DNA of 64,000 nucleotides from Bolinopsis microptera (taxonomy: Eukaryota > Ctenophora > Tentaculata > Lobata > Bolinopsidae): assembly GCF_026151205.1 (NCBI RefSeq), contig NC_087079.1, positions 12,636,635 to 12,700,634 of the forward strand. Reading direction: 5' to 3'. Below the pieces are notes generated by a model, which saw only the letters and a list, made by a program, of their open reading frames with translations, did not search any database and was not told the origin of the DNA. Positions 1-13,604 of this stretch are shown here, one piece after another (the first letter of the stretch is position 1; every line of letters starts with the position of its first letter). The position numbers were made by a program, and so were the translations under genes.

Positions 1-99
1 ACTCTAGTCCTAACTTTGAACCCTACTAATGTCATAAACGTTGACCCTAACCCTCCACCAAACCGTACCGCAGCGAATTATCATGGCATTGATATTCTC

Positions 100-1500
100 C
101 AGGCTTTACAGTTTCTTTCCCCTGTCGCAAGGAATTATTTTATGATTATCTATAATGGCTTCAGGAAAAATCATTCGACAAGCCATTGCACTTAAACTTC
201 TTCTGTCGATCTAACATTGAAAAATAACTAAGGATAAAAAATCATTGTTCTAGGGGCATATTTCATTGATTTAAGTTAAAGCTTTTGATACAATCTGTAA
301 TATAAACTGCTTAAAAAACTGAATGATTATGGATTCGTGGGACTGCAAATAAATGAATAGCCAGTTACCTCATATAATAGGCAGCAATATGTTTTCAGTA
401 CTTGGTGACAGAATCCGAAATAAACTGTCTGTAATATTTGGTGTGCCCAGGGTCTGTATTCAGGTCCCGTGCTTTTATTATCTACATCAATGAAAATATA
501 TAGAGTATAAGAACCTATGTAAGTTTATTACTTTTGCCGATGCAAATAACATATTTGTTGTCTGATAAAATGTATAAAACACTTTACTGCAAGCTTTACA
601 AAATCTTAAAACTTGTCTCATCAATATATGATAGAGTTTCTTCTGCTGCATATCAACACAAAGAAATGTTGTTATATCCACTTTAAGCCGAACTGTAGAA
701 ATGAACAGATTCAATCACTAATGACATTAGAATAACTGACAATGGAATAATATAATAATTAAAAAGGTTAGAGGAAACTAAGTTTCTTGAGTCATTATGG
801 ACAAAAAACTGAACAGGGATGCTCATTGGGAGCGTTAAGTCGTAACATTGAAATTGTGATGGTAGACTCTGTGGAATCAGTCGCTGTGTACCTAAAACAC
901 TTAATTAAGGACCTGTACCACACCCTTTTTGAATCTCATCTATGTTATGGAATATATGTTTGGGGAGGTGTATCATAATAGTTAAACTAGAAGAAGCCAT
1001 ATTTAAAACACAAAAGAAATGCATAAGAATTCTCTTTGGTGATATTGATGCGTACTGCAATAAGATCAAAACATGTGCCAGAGTAAGGCCTATCATAGGG
1101 ATAAGACGGTAAAGTTATCAAGCAGATGTTAGGGCAAAGATTTCTTTGAACCTAGAAACACTGTAAACAATACTGTACGAGTATAATTCCTGACTGTACA
1201 CAATTCTTCATAAGTAGTTGCACTGTTTACTTGAAATGTTTTTAAAATTATAAGTTCCATCACCAGTCTAATGTTCTCTTTATTAATCAGGTCACCAGAC
1301 GTGCAATCTACCTCATCACACCACTCCGTCAGACTATTCATCTACAATCAAACCAGTATTTGGAATCACTGCCGTAAGTCAACGAGTGAAAATAGTCTTC
1401 TCCCACTACTATCAGTATATTCTCAAGTATAATCTAAGAAAGCTGTCGTTAGAACTACAATCTAAATAGACAGACAATACTATGTGCAGTCTACAACTTT
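100..1500 (+). pseudogene. Non-LTR retrotransposon reverse transcriptase fragment, macrosatellite unit 1
   Basis: Reading across frames, the block encodes RT-family words in the correct order: YENQYGFRKNHSTSHAL, SKAFDTI, KLLKKLNDYGIRG, GVPQGSVLGPLLF, FADD, a stretch like KTLYCKANKILKL, then YHTLFESHLCYGI and WGGVS near 915-975. This is the finger-palm-thumb region of a CR1-like RT, without its N-terminal PHD and endonuclease parts. Frameshifts occur every 50-100 bases, so no product is possible. It is related to, but clearly diverged from, the element at 35205-39343. Confidence 0.85.
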
Positions 1501-1559
1501 GGATGCAAAGTATTATCCATTGAAAATAGGTTAACTAACTAAACTTAATCATATGAGTA

Positions 1560-2885
1560 AACCACGGTGTTATTGACAAAGTACCATGACAAGGGTTATC
1601 AGACCTATATATTAATCTAAGAGACGAAACAATACGGATCCTATAAACAATTTTAAAATCCTGCGGCACAGGATCTGTTGTTTTCCTACTCTGCTCTCCC
1701 AAACCCCTTCCTTCCCCTTTTCTTCAGGTTTATTTTCAATTTTTTTCAAATTAGATAGCAGATATATTTTCTTTCGAATTCAGTAATGGCATTATACATA
1801 TTTGGTATGGTGTGTATGTTGTGTTTAGTGTTTGCAACTAGGTATGTGCTGTATATGTTTGAAGAATTGAGGCTCACGACGTATCGTCCCATGGGTTGAG
1901 TTGTAAGCTGTGTATATGTTCAATCGCCTTACTTCGTATGGTGAAAACATCGACAGGTTTGCCTTGGACCTTTCGGACGGAGTGTGTTGCACAACCGGGG
2001 ATCATAAAAATATGATCACCATGAACATTACTTTGACCGGAACTTATCAAACGACTGTAATCGATTCCATTTAAATGTTTGTCAGTCATTAGTAATATAA
2101 TTAGCTGTATTAGTAGATACACCACGATCACAGAATTAGAAGAGCACAATTGGGCTATTTGTATCTGCGACCGTGTTTCCTCGTGGGCGACAGGTTTTGT
2201 TGTGTAGTAGTGCTGGGAAATAACACGCTTTAAATAACAGAATGAATGCTAAATATTGTTAATTGACATTGTTTTTTTGGCCACAGTTTATGTGTAAAAC
2301 AAAATTTATGGTCAAACATTATATATCGTAGAAGGCATGATTTACCAACATCACTAAGCATCTGGATGGATAGTTTGCACACAAGGCATAAACTGACCAT
2401 TTAAAAATGACCACCAGCTATACAAGTAAATATAGCTACAAAAATATATAATTGCTCTACATAGAAACATCTAGGCCTGATCTTATCACATTGTGGTCCC
2501 TGGGTTCAGGTATAAGACCATTCACAGGCAACTGGGTCTTTTACCAGCCTCAATAAAACTAGTCATGCCAGTTCTGTCATAACTGTAACCAACATATTTA
2601 AAAATATGATATCTTTGCTAGAATTTTCACATTTTGAGCATTGAGCAATTCTTATCAATTTTAAAATTTTAAAATACTAATTTTACCCATAACTATGATG
2701 TGTGCATTTCATTATTAAACTAAAATTCATCTTTGAAGTCGATAGATTATTAGTCACACTAAAATTATAGTTTACAGACATCCTTTTTGCTTTGTGTTTC
2801 CTTTATTAGAATTTATGATTGTATTGATTGAATAAATTGGTAATTAATTTAATTTTGTTTTATTAACTTTTGTTTTATTATTCAG
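1560..2885. other. AT-rich spacer of macrosatellite unit 1, no gene seen
   Basis: This lies between the 3' ends of the two facing retrotransposon fragments. Its left part, to about 1760, probably holds the 3' UTR of the plus-strand fragment, with pyrimidine-rich sequence near 1680-1730. The rest is AT-rich and repeated in units 2 to 4 (near 6900-8235, 12250-13605 and 17640-18965). I see no protein family, tRNA or splice-bounded exon in it. Confidence 0.6.
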
Positions 2886-2889
2886 AAGC

Positions 2890-3972
2890 AGTAGTTGTTC
2901 AATGATTCGCCACAAAAATGTTCAAATTATGTAGGAGGTTAAAGGACCACAATTGCTCGTAGTGCTTCTTTGTGCCCGTTGACTACAATGAACAATTTTG
3001 CAGGAGTCTTCTCCAGACGGGCTTTTATCGGAAGTGCGTGTTATTTACTTGGTTTTGCACAAGCCAGGCCAACATTTTTGTTTTTTGTGTTAGCCGTGCT
3101 ACCAGGTTGCAGAGTATTATAAAAACTAAACAATTTATGCACTATACAAATTTGCTAATACAATATCATGCAGAGTACGATCTAGCTGCAAACGTCAGAC
3201 ACCACAGTTCAGACGAAGTTACGATTTACGTGAAACACCGAAATATAGAGGTTTAGGTGTCATTTTTGTAAATCACTTTTAGGATGGATAATTCAGTAAT
3301 TGTTGAAGAAAATTACAGTCACTGCCACCTTTAGCGTTATGTCATGCGGTATGATTTAAGGCCTAAGCATAACGTTACGTGGCGCATAAGAAACCAGCGC
3401 TATGTTGAAGGAGAGTAGCTGCACGGCGCGCTTTTTAACATATATTACGTAATAGCGCCGTACGGAAACGGCAATATTTAAGTAATTATGTATTTGTTTA
3501 CATAAATTCCACGTTTTTATCAAATAATCTTGCATGGTCCAAAACTGTTTTAGTTGTCATTATGCCTCTCATATCGAACATGCTTTGGGCATCTAGAGAG
3601 ATCGGTTTAGCCTTGATTTGATGAGTTACTGGATGTGTTCTCAAAGTCTGGTTTATTTGTGGATTGGAGTCCTTGAATTGATTCCAAAGCACCAAGAAGA
3701 TTTATAAATATAGTTATGGCTTGGGACTTTGGTGGTATTAGACGGTCATCCTCAGTTCAGACATGTTAAGTAATGAGTAGAGAGATATGGGTTACCATAT
3801 ATTTCCTATTTAAAAAGTTCAGTTATCAGTACGAGTTCGTAATGATTATGAACAGTAGGAGTTTATGGACTGTTTAAAATAATGGGTTTGGTTGATTCAT
3901 TGGAATAGAATTCAGCTCCTAGTTTTTGACAACATAAGGTCTAACAACGGTTATTATGAACTACCGATTTAG
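2890..3972 (-). pseudogene. 3' fragment of the PHD-EN-RT retrotransposon, macrosatellite unit 1
   Basis: It matches 35210-36275 almost base for base apart from indels: 3' UTR at 2890-3500, then the C-terminal end of the ORF at about 3500-3972. The match stops abruptly after CTACCGATTTAGA near 3970, as expected for a 5'-truncated insertion. It faces the plus-strand RT fragment tail to tail. Confidence 0.88.
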
Positions 3973-4885
3973 ACTCCCCCTAAACTTGGAGGCACGTAAA
4001 CACGATACTGCTGTCCCCCTGCTGTGCCACGCTTTCCCAGTTCAGACTCCACAGTTGGATCACGGAATTGTAAGGATGGCTATTAAGACCGATCGCACTC
4101 TATCGTTGTAAGTAGTAATAGTTGCTTTTTTTTCGGCAAATTCTACAACAGCAACCATTATGAATGTCGGAGAACTTTTGATGCTGAAGTTGATTTAATC
4201 TCATAATCGAGATGACTTGATGAAGCTAGACTTTCAGTCTTGAACAGAAGTCGCACAACTTCAACAGCAGGCATCAGTGGGAACAGCTCCCGCCAACCAT
4301 CTGGGCAGCTGAACACACATTCTAATCTTGTTTACCATAGCTGAGGCGTTAAGATTATAATAACATAGATACGATAAGCTGAGGATGAAAGAAGAATAAT
4401 GGGGCGCATGTTCCAGTGACCACTCTTATGGAATACAGCTCCGAAAAAGCTCTTTAAAACAAATCCAGTTGCAACTGTTTAAAGTCAGGTTGTGGCAATG
4501 CCTTTGTCTACATGCAGAAAGCAGGAATACATTGTGGATAAACCTGCCTTAAATGTCAGGACAATTGCACCAATGTGCCAGCTGAGGACTTTCATATTGT
4601 AAGACTCTTATTTAGTATATAATATGGTTAAATATAAAGTACTGCTTCGATTTCCCGATTAATTTAGTTGAAAAAGTTGTTTATTAGTCCTGTCTACGTA
4701 TTTAATATATTTTGATCAGAAAATAATGTTATAATTTTTGAATGTATGTTTTATAATTGATTAATAATTTATAAATTATCTAATCAAATGGTTGTCAGAT
4801 AAAAGTTGTTCTCTTTCCTGTTTGAACACATCAGTTTAATCTAGAACTTTCTATGTCATTAGAGAAAGTCGTTTTTATTGGAACT
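3972..4885. other. Unrecognised conserved segment of macrosatellite unit 1
   Basis: It follows the truncation point of the minus-strand retrotransposon fragment and is repeated near 9335-10250 and 14710-15605. It contains GAGATGACTTGATGAAGC-like and ATGTCAGGACAATTGCACCA stretches that are well conserved between units. I could not link it to a protein family in any frame. It ends in AT-rich sequence before the GC block. Confidence 0.5.
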
Positions 4886-5290
4886 ACGTAGCGGAGTAGA
4901 GTCCAGCGGCGGAGCCGCCCGGCACTCCGAGAGGACTCCGGCGGTTGCTCCGATAAAATGTATTAACACTGGACTCGAGTACATTTTGGCGGGACTCACG
5001 AGCGGAGCCGAGCGGACTCCGAGCGGACTCCGAGCGGACCTTTAAAGTCCGCCGCGGACTAGAGGCGGCTCGCGGCGGCTCGAAGAGGTCCGCGCGCAGA
5101 GTAAAGCCACTAGGCGGACTCCGGTCCGCTGAGGACTCCGGCGGAGTGCTTGGCGGACTCCGCGGACCTCTCAGCCAGACTTGAATCCGCCGGAGTCCGC
5201 AGTCGGCGGACTCCGCGCGGAGTAAGCCGACTCCAAACAGCGTCCACTGACTTCCGACCTCCGACTTCCGACCCTCGGCTAAAATTTGTC
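4885..5290. repeat. GC-rich CGGACTCCG-type repeat block, unit 1
   Basis: An abrupt GC- and CpG-rich island in AT-rich surroundings, made of degenerate copies of words such as GGCGGACTCCGAG and its complement. Because CGGACTCCG and CGGAGTCCG are reverse complements, the block is full of short inverted repeats, for example around TTTAAAGTCCGCCGCGGACT near 5041. Equivalent blocks occur once per macrosatellite unit. Confidence 0.85.
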
Positions 5291-5474
5291 ACGTGACATA
5301 CAACATAGCATTTTGCCAATTATTTGGTCAGATGAAAAAGGTCGCTAGTGATAAACATTAACATTACTCACAGTCAATAGGGTTACAACTCTAGTCCTAA
5401 CTTTGACCCTTAATTTTATAACTTTGACCTTAACCCTCACCAAAACCGTCCGCAGCGAAATATTCATTGTCATT

Positions 5475-6830
5475 GATATTCTCCTGGCTTTACAGTTTCT
5501 TCAGTCGCAAGGTTATATATGAAAATCATATGGCTTCAGAAAAAATCATTCGACAAGCCATGCACTTACTTCTCTGTCGACTACATGAAAATCATAGAGA
5601 TAAAAATTCATGTACTAGCTTCTGCATTGATATAATGTAAAAGTTTTTTGATACAATCTGTCATGATAAAATGCTTAAAAAACTGAATGATTATGGAATT
5701 CGAGGGAATGAAATAAATTTATAGCCAAGTTACCTTCTATTAGGCAGCATATGTTTTCAGTACTTGGAGAAGATCCGAAAAACTGTCTGTAATATTTGCG
5801 TGTTGCCTCAGGAGTCAGTATTAGGTCCCTTGCGTTTCATTATCTACATCAATGAAATATATAGGAGTATTCAGGAAATACGGTAAGTTTTACTTTTTGC
5901 CGATGACACCCAACATATTTTGTTTGTTGATAAATGTATAAAAAACAACTTTACTGCAAAGCTAACAAAATTCTTTAAACTTGTTCTTCATATATGAAGT
6001 GTAACTTGCTGCATATCAACACATAAGAATGTTGTTATATACACTTTAAGCCGAACTGTAGAGATGAACCAGATTCAAACACTATTGAATTTGAACTGTC
6101 AATGGTTATTTATAATATTTAAAAAGTGAGGATTAAGTTTCTTGGAGTCATTATGACCAAAAACCTGAACTTGGGATGCTCACTGAGAGCGTTAAAATAG
6201 TTATAATTGAAAAGGTGAGATGGTAGATATGTTGGAATAGACGATGTGTACCTAAAACACTCTATTAAGGACCTGTACCACACCCTTTGAGAATTCACAA
6301 CCTATGTTATGAATATCGTTTGGGGATGGTGTATCAAATAATAAACTAGAAGCCATATTTTAAATACACAAAAGAAAATGCATAAGGAATTCTCTTTGCG
6401 TGATAATGATGCGTACTTCAATATGTTCAAAACATGTGCAGAGTAAGGACTAGCACTAGGGTAAGACGGTATGTTATCAAGCAGTTGTTAGGCAATTGCT
6501 TTCTTTGTTCTAGAACACAGTAACCAATCTGTAACGAGTTTAAACTTCCTGACTGTCCCATCAATCTTCATAAGTTGCCCTACTGTTTACTGGAAATGTT
6601 TAAAATAATAAGTTCCCAATCCACCAGTCTCAATGTTTCATTTATTCAACAGGTCACCAAGACGAGACAACTACTCATCCCACCACTCCGTTCCTCTTAT
6701 TCATCTACCTAATCAAACAGTATTTGAATCACTGCCGTAAGTCAACGAATAGTGAATTAGACTTCTCCACTCCTATACAGTATTTCAAAGATAATCTTAG
6801 AAAGCTTGTTAGAACTACATTCTAAATATG
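5475..6830 (+). pseudogene. Reverse transcriptase fragment, macrosatellite unit 2
   Basis: Second copy of the plus-strand RT block. The words SKAFDT-like, MLKKLNDYGIRG (near 5665-5705) and YHTLF are readable but split by indels. It shares the structure of unit 1 but not its individual indels. Confidence 0.85.
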
Positions 6831-8239
6831 ACAGACAACTATGGTGCAGTTACAACTTTGATGCAAATGATTTCATTGAAATAGGGTAATTAACTAAACT
6901 TAATCATATGAGTAAACCACGGTGTATTGCAAAGAACATGACAAGGGTATCAGGGACCTATATATTAATCTAAGGACGAACAAAACGAATCTTCATACAA
7001 AAATTTTAAAATCCTGCGGGCACAGATCCTGTTGTTTTCCTACTCTGCCTCTCCCCAAACCCCTCTCCTTCCCTTTCTTTCAGGGTTATTCTTCAATTTT
7101 TTTAATTAAGATAGCAGATTATTTTCTTTCGAATTAGTAATGGAATTATACATTATTTGGTATCGTATGTATGTTGTGTTAGTGTTAGTAACTAGTATGT
7201 GCTTGAATATTTTGAAGAATTTGGAGGATCACGACGTCTCGTCCCTTGGGTTGAGTTGTAAGTGAGTATATGTTCAAATAGCCTTACTTCGTATGGTGAA
7301 ACATCGAAAGTTTGCCTTGACCTTTAGGTGGAGTGGTTTGCCCTCGGGGATCAAAAAATATGACTTATCCATGAACACTTACTTTGACACGTGAACCTTA
7401 TAAAAAACGTCTGTAATGATCCATTAAATTTTCTTAGTATATTTAGCTAGTTTATAGTAGATACACATCGATTCTCAAGAATAGAAAGCACAATTGGGCT
7501 CTTTGTCTGCGACCGTGTTTCCTCGGTGGGCCGGACAGGTTTTTGTTGTGTAGTAGTGCTGGGGAAAAATACCACGCTTTAAATATCAATGAATGTAATA
7601 TTGTTAATTGACATTAGCATGCAAACAGATTTATGTGGTAAATACCAAATTTATGTCAAACATTATTTTCGTAGAAGGCATGATTCTACCAACATCACTA
7701 AGCTTATGGCATGGATAATTAGCACACAAGGATAAACTGACCTTTTAATCAAGACCACGAGCTTTACCACGTAATCATAGCTCCCGAATAAAATAAATTG
7801 CTCTACATAGAAACATCTGGCCTGATCTTAATCACATTGTGGTCCCCTGGGGTTCGGGTAAAGGCCCTTTACAGGCAACTGGGTCCTTTTACAAGCCACA
7901 GAAAATCTAGTCATGACCTGTACTGTCTCATAACTGTAACCAACTATTTAAAAAATAGATATCTTTTGCTAGAAATTTTACATTTTAAAGCCATAGAGCA
8001 TCTTCTCAATTTTAAAATTTAAAAATAACATTTTTCCCTAACTTGATGTGGTGGGCATTTCATACTTAATAAAATTAAACTTTGAAAGTTCATTAGATTA
8101 TTAGTCACAACAAAAATTATAGTTTAAGACATACATTTTGCTATTGTAGTTTCCATTTTAGAATTTATGATATGTAATGTTTGAACTAATTGGTAATATA
8201 TTTATTTTTGTGTTTATTAACTTTTCCTGTTTTATTAAT

Positions 8240-9335
8240 TCAATGTTGTTCAATGAGTTCGCCAAAAAATGTTAAAATAATGTAGTGAGGGTTAAGGACA
8301 CAATTGCTAGTAGTGCATCTTTGTGCCGTTGACTACAATGAACATTTTGCCGGGAGTTTCTCCAGACGGCTTTTTTATCGGGAGTGCGTGTTATTTACTT
8401 GGTTTTGCAAAAGCCAGGCCAACATTTTGTTTTTGTGTTAGCCGTGCTTCCAGGTTGCAGAGTATTCTAAACATAAAAACAATTATAAACTATTCATATT
8501 GCTTATACAATATCATCAGAGTCCGATCTAGCTGCAAAAACGTCAGACAACCACAGTTTCAGCCGCAAGTAAACGTTTAAGTGAAACACCGAACACACGA
8601 GTTTAGGTGTTCATTTTGTAAATAAATTTTTTTTTTTTATGGGTGGCTAATTCAGTAAATTGTTGAGAAATATTACAGGTCACTGCCACCTTTAGCTGTT
8701 TATTGTCAGGGTTCTGATATTAACGGCAAGAATAAACGTATAGTGCGCGCATAAGATACCCGCGCAAATGTTGAGGTAGGGAGTAGATGCGGCGCGGTTC
8801 TTAACATATATTACGTTTAGCGCGTACGGAACAGGCAATATTTAAGTAATTAAAGTATTTGTTTACATAAATTCAACGTTTTTATCAATATATAGCATGG
8901 TCAACAAAAAACTGTTAAAGTTGGTCATTATGCCCATCCCATTATCGAACACTGCATTTGGGAATCTAGAGAGATACGGTTTAGCCTTGTTTTGATTGAG
9001 TAAGGAGGTGTTCACAAGTGTCAGGTTTATTCTGTGGATTGGGAGTCCTTGAATTGTTTCAAAGCCAAGAAGATTTAAAATAAAGTTATGGGCTGGCTTT
9101 GGTGGTTTTTGACGGTCTACCCTAAGTTCAGACATGTTCTAAGTAGAGAGTAATAGAGAGATAATGGTGCCCTAATACTTTCACTATTTAAAATGTTCAG
9201 TTATAGTACGAAGGTTTGTAAAGATTATGACAGTAAGGTGTTTATGACTGTTAAATAATGGTTTGGTGTTTCCCTTGGAATAGAATTCTGCTCCTAGTTT
9301 TTGACAACCTAAGGGTCTAACAAGTTTATTATGAA
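8240..9335 (-). pseudogene. Retrotransposon 3' fragment, macrosatellite unit 2
   Basis: Second copy of the minus-strand 3' UTR and ORF C-terminus. The reverse strand near 8863-9135 reads MSELRVDRQKPPKPAHNFI, close to the C-terminal part of the near-full-length element. Frames are broken, and the copy is truncated at the same point as in unit 1. Confidence 0.88.
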
Positions 9336-10249
9336 TACCCCGTTTAGGACTACTCCCTTAAACTTGGAGGCACGTAAACACGATACCTGCCTGTGCCTCG
9401 CCTTGCAATGCGATCAGACCCACCAGTTGGGACCACGGAATGGTAAGGATAGGCTATTCAGAAACGATCGCATCATCGATGAAAGTGTAATAGATGCTTT
9501 TTATTCGGCAAATTATACACAGCAACATAAAGCATGCGGAGAACTTTTGATGCAGCAGTTGATTTCATCACAATCGAGATGAATAGATGAAGATAGACTT
9601 TCAGTTCTTGACAGAAGTCGCAATCTTCAACAGCAGACATCATGTGGAACAGATCACGCCAACATATGGGACAGCTGTACAACATTCTAATCTTGATTAC
9701 CTAGCTGGCAGGGCGTAAGTTAATAATAACTAGATCGATAAGCTGAGGATGTAAGAAGAATAATGGGGCGAACCTGTACCAGTGACCAATCTTATGAATA
9801 CAGCTCCGAAAAAGCTCATCTTTAAAAAATCAGTTGCAACTGTTCTAAAGTTCAGGTTGTGGCATTGTTGTTCATAGCCAGAAAAGCAGGAATACATTGT
9901 GGATCAAACCTGCCTTAAATGTCAGGGACAATTGCACCATTGTGCCAGTGAGGACTTCATAAGTAGACTCTTATCTAGTATATAATATGGTCATATATGA
10001 AAGTACTGCTTCTCGAATTTCACGATTATTTAGTGAAAAGTTGTTTTATTTATTCATGTTTACGTATTTTTAAATATTTTGGATCGGAAAATAATTGTAT
10101 AATTTTGAATATTTGTTTAATAATTGATTACTAATTAATTATTATCCAATAAATGGTTGTCGATAAAAAGCTTGTTCTCTATCCTGTTTTCGAAAACATC
10201 AGTTTATTCTAGAACTTCTCTTAAGACATTCAGAAGTCGTTTTTATTGC

Positions 10250-10665
10250 ACTATCCGTCGCGGAGTAGAGTCGCGGCGGAGCCGCCGGACTCCGAGCGGA
10301 CTCCGGCGGTGTGCTCCGCTAATAAATTGTATTTACACTGGAATCAGAGTACATTTTGGCGGACTTTCCGAGGGAGCGGAGGCGGACTCCGAGCGGACTC
10401 GAGCCGGACTTTTAAAGTCCGCCGCGGACTCGAGCGCTCCGAGGCGGGCTAGGCAGAGTCGTCCGCCGCAGAGTAAGGCCACTAGGCGGGACACCGGTTC
10501 CGCTCGCGGTCTCCGGCGGAGGGGTGCTTTGGCGGACTCGCCGGACCTCTTCCGCCAAGACTTGAAATCCGCGGAGTCCGCCAGATCGGCGGACTCCGAT
10601 CGGAGTCGCCGGAACTCCACAGAGTCCACTGACTTCGACCTCAAGACTTCCGACCTCGGCTAAAT
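10250..10665. repeat. GC-rich CGGACTCCG-type repeat block, unit 2
   Basis: Same block as in unit 1. Low-complexity, CpG-rich sequence gives long open frames on both strands, rich in Arg, Ser, Ala and Glu/Asp. These are composition artefacts, because the other two copies have different frames. Confidence 0.85.
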
Positions 10666-10859
10666 TTGTCAGTGACATACCAACATAGCATTTTGGGCTA
10701 ATATCTGTGGTCAGTGAAAAGGTCGCTAGTGATTAAACTTAACCATTACCCTCACAAGTCAATTGTGTACAATATAGTCCTATACTTTGGACCTTAATGT
10801 ATAAACGTTGACCATAAACCTACCAAACCAGTTTCCGGACAGAGCAATATCAATGTCAT

Positions 10860-12195
10860 GATATTCTACAGGCTTTACAGTTTCTGCAGTGCAAGGATTA
10901 TTTTATGAAAATCAATATGGGCTTCAGAATAAATCATTCGAAAGCCATGCACTTAACTTTTGTACGAATACTGAAAAATCACTAGAGCTAAAAATAATGT
11001 ACTAGCATCTCATTGATTTTAAGTAAAGTTTTATACAATTGTCTGATAAACTGCTTAAAAATCTGAATGATTATGGAATTCGTGGGACTGCTAAATAAAT
11101 AATAGCCAGTTACCTCTCATAATAGGCAGCAATATGGTCAGTATTGGCGGAAGAATCCGAAAAACTGTTCTGTAATATTTGGTGGGCCTTCAGGGGTCAG
11201 TTTTAGGTCCCTTGCTTTTTTTATATACATCATATGAAAATATACTGAGTATCAGGACCTAGGTAAGTTTATACTTTTTGCGTGACACAAACATATTTGT
11301 TGTAGATAAATGTATAAAAACACTTACTGCAAAGCTAACAAATTCTTAAACTTGTCATCATATATGAGAGTAACTTGATGCATATCAACAACAAAGACAT
11401 GTTTGTTTTATCCCACTTTTAAGGCCGAACTGTAGAAATGAACCAGATTCAAACCACTAATGAATTAGACTGAAATGAATAATATAATAATTAAAAAGGT
11501 AGTGGAAACTAAGTCTTCTTGGGAGTCAATTATTGACAAAAACTGAACTGGGGATGCTCACTTGAGAGCGTTAAATCGTAAAATTGAAATGTGCGATTGG
11601 TGACTATGTGATCAGACGCTGAGTCATAAAACACTCTATTAGTGACCTGTACCACACCCTTTTTGAATTAACACCTATGTTATGGACTATTGTTTGGGGG
11701 AGGTGTATCAAATAATTAAATAGAGCCATATTTAAAACACAAAAATAATGCATAAGAATTATCTTTGGGTGTAATGAGTGTACTTCCAATAAGTTCAAAA
11801 CATGTGCCAGAGTAAGGCCTATCACTAGGGATAAGCCGGTAAAGTTATTCAAGCAGATGTTAGGCAAAGATTTCTTTGAACTAGAACACTGTTAACCATT
11901 CCTGTAACGAGTATAACTTCCTGGACTGTCCACACATCTTCATATGTTGCACTGTTTACTGGAAATGTTTAAAATTAATAAGTTCCAATCACCAGTCTAA
12001 TGTTCTTTTATTAACTGGTCACCAAGACGAGACAAATACCTCATCCCAACCACTCCGTCCTCACTATTCATCTCCAATCAAACAGTATTTTGAATACTGC
12101 CGTAAGTCAACGAGCTGAAATAGACTTCTCCACTCTATCAGTAATTCAAGAATAATTTAGGAAAGCTTTGTTAGAACTACATTATATTTATGTCA
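10860..12195 (+). pseudogene. Reverse transcriptase fragment, macrosatellite unit 3
   Basis: Third copy. DKLLKNLNDYGIRG-like sequence is readable near 11045-11095 and YHTLF near 11650. Broken by many indels. Confidence 0.83.
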
Positions 12196-13604
12196 GCCAA
12201 CTATGGGCAGTTACAACTTTGATGCAAATGAAGTATCATTGATATAGGTTAATTAAACTAAAATTAATCATATGAGTAAACAACGGTGTTATTGCAAAGA
12301 ACTGACAAGGGTATCAGAAACTATATATTAATCTAAGAGACGAAACAAAACGAATCATCATACACAAATTTTATAAATACTGCGGCACAGGTATCCTGTT
12401 GCTTTCCTTCTCTGCCTCTCAAACCCCTCCGCCTTTCCCTTTCTTCAGGTTTATTCTTCAATTTTTTAAATTAGATGCTGATATATTTTCTTTCGAATAG
12501 TAAATGGCATTATACATTATTTGGTAATCGTTATGTAGGTTGTGTTTAGTGTTTTGCTAACTAGTTATGTGCCTGTATATTTGAAGAATTTTGAGGCTCA
12601 CGAGTCTCTCGTACCATGGGTTGTGTTATTGTAAGCTGGTATATGTTCAAATAGCCTTACTTCGTATGGTGAACTTCGACAGGTTTGCCTTGACATTTCG
12701 GACGAGTGTTTTGCCCACCGGGGATCAAAAAATATGATCACCATGAACATTACTTTGGACACGTGAAACTTATCAAACGAACTGTAATGATTCCATTAAA
12801 TTTTCTTGTATATTTAGCTAGTTGTATAGTTTGATACACCTCCGATCACAGAATAGAAGAGCACAATTGGCTCTTTGTTTCTTGAAGACCGTGGTTTCCT
12901 CGGTGGCCCGACTAGTTTTTGTTGTGTAGTAGTGCTGGGGAAATAACGCTTTTAAATATCAATGAATGTAAATATTGTTTAATGAACATTAGTGCACAGT
13001 TTATGTGTAATAAACAAATTTATGGTCAAACATTATATATCGTAGAAGAGGCATGATTTACCAACATCACTAAGCATCTGGATGGATAATTAGCACACAA
13101 GGATAAACTGACCTTTAAAACATGACCACCGCTATACCACGTGAATCATAGGCTCCAAAATAAATTAAATTGCACTTAATTTGAAACATCTGGCCTGATT
13201 TATTCAAATTGTGGTCCCCTGGGGTTCGGTAAAGCCCTTACAGGGCAACAGGGTCCTTTTACCAGCCTCAATAAAACTAGTAATGCCAAGTACTGTCATA
13301 AATGTAAACCAAACTATTTAAAAAAATAAGATATCTTTGCTAGAATTTTAAATTTTAAGCCATAGAGCAATATTCTCAATATTTTAAAATTTAAAATAAC
13401 TTTTTACCCTAACTATGAGGTGGTGCATTTAATACTTGAACTAAAATTCAACTTTGAAAGTCAATAGGGTATTACGTCACAACAAAATTATAGTTTAAGA
13501 CATCCATTTTGCATTGTGTTTCCTTATTAGAATTCTATGATATGTTTTGATTGAATAATTGTAAATAAATTTAACTTTTGTTTTATTATACTTTTGTTTA
13601 TTAA

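Noticed and set aside
1-60. Telomere-like CCCTAACCCT in the unit start
   Set aside because: Only a single imperfect CCCTAACCCT occurs. Other units read CCTTAACCC or CCCTTAACACC, so it is not a telomeric array.
10157-10678. Overlapping 88-168 codon frames on both strands in the GC-rich block
   Set aside because: CpG-rich low-complexity sequence lacks stops by composition. The matching blocks at 4885 and 15610 have different frames, and no domain is recognisable.
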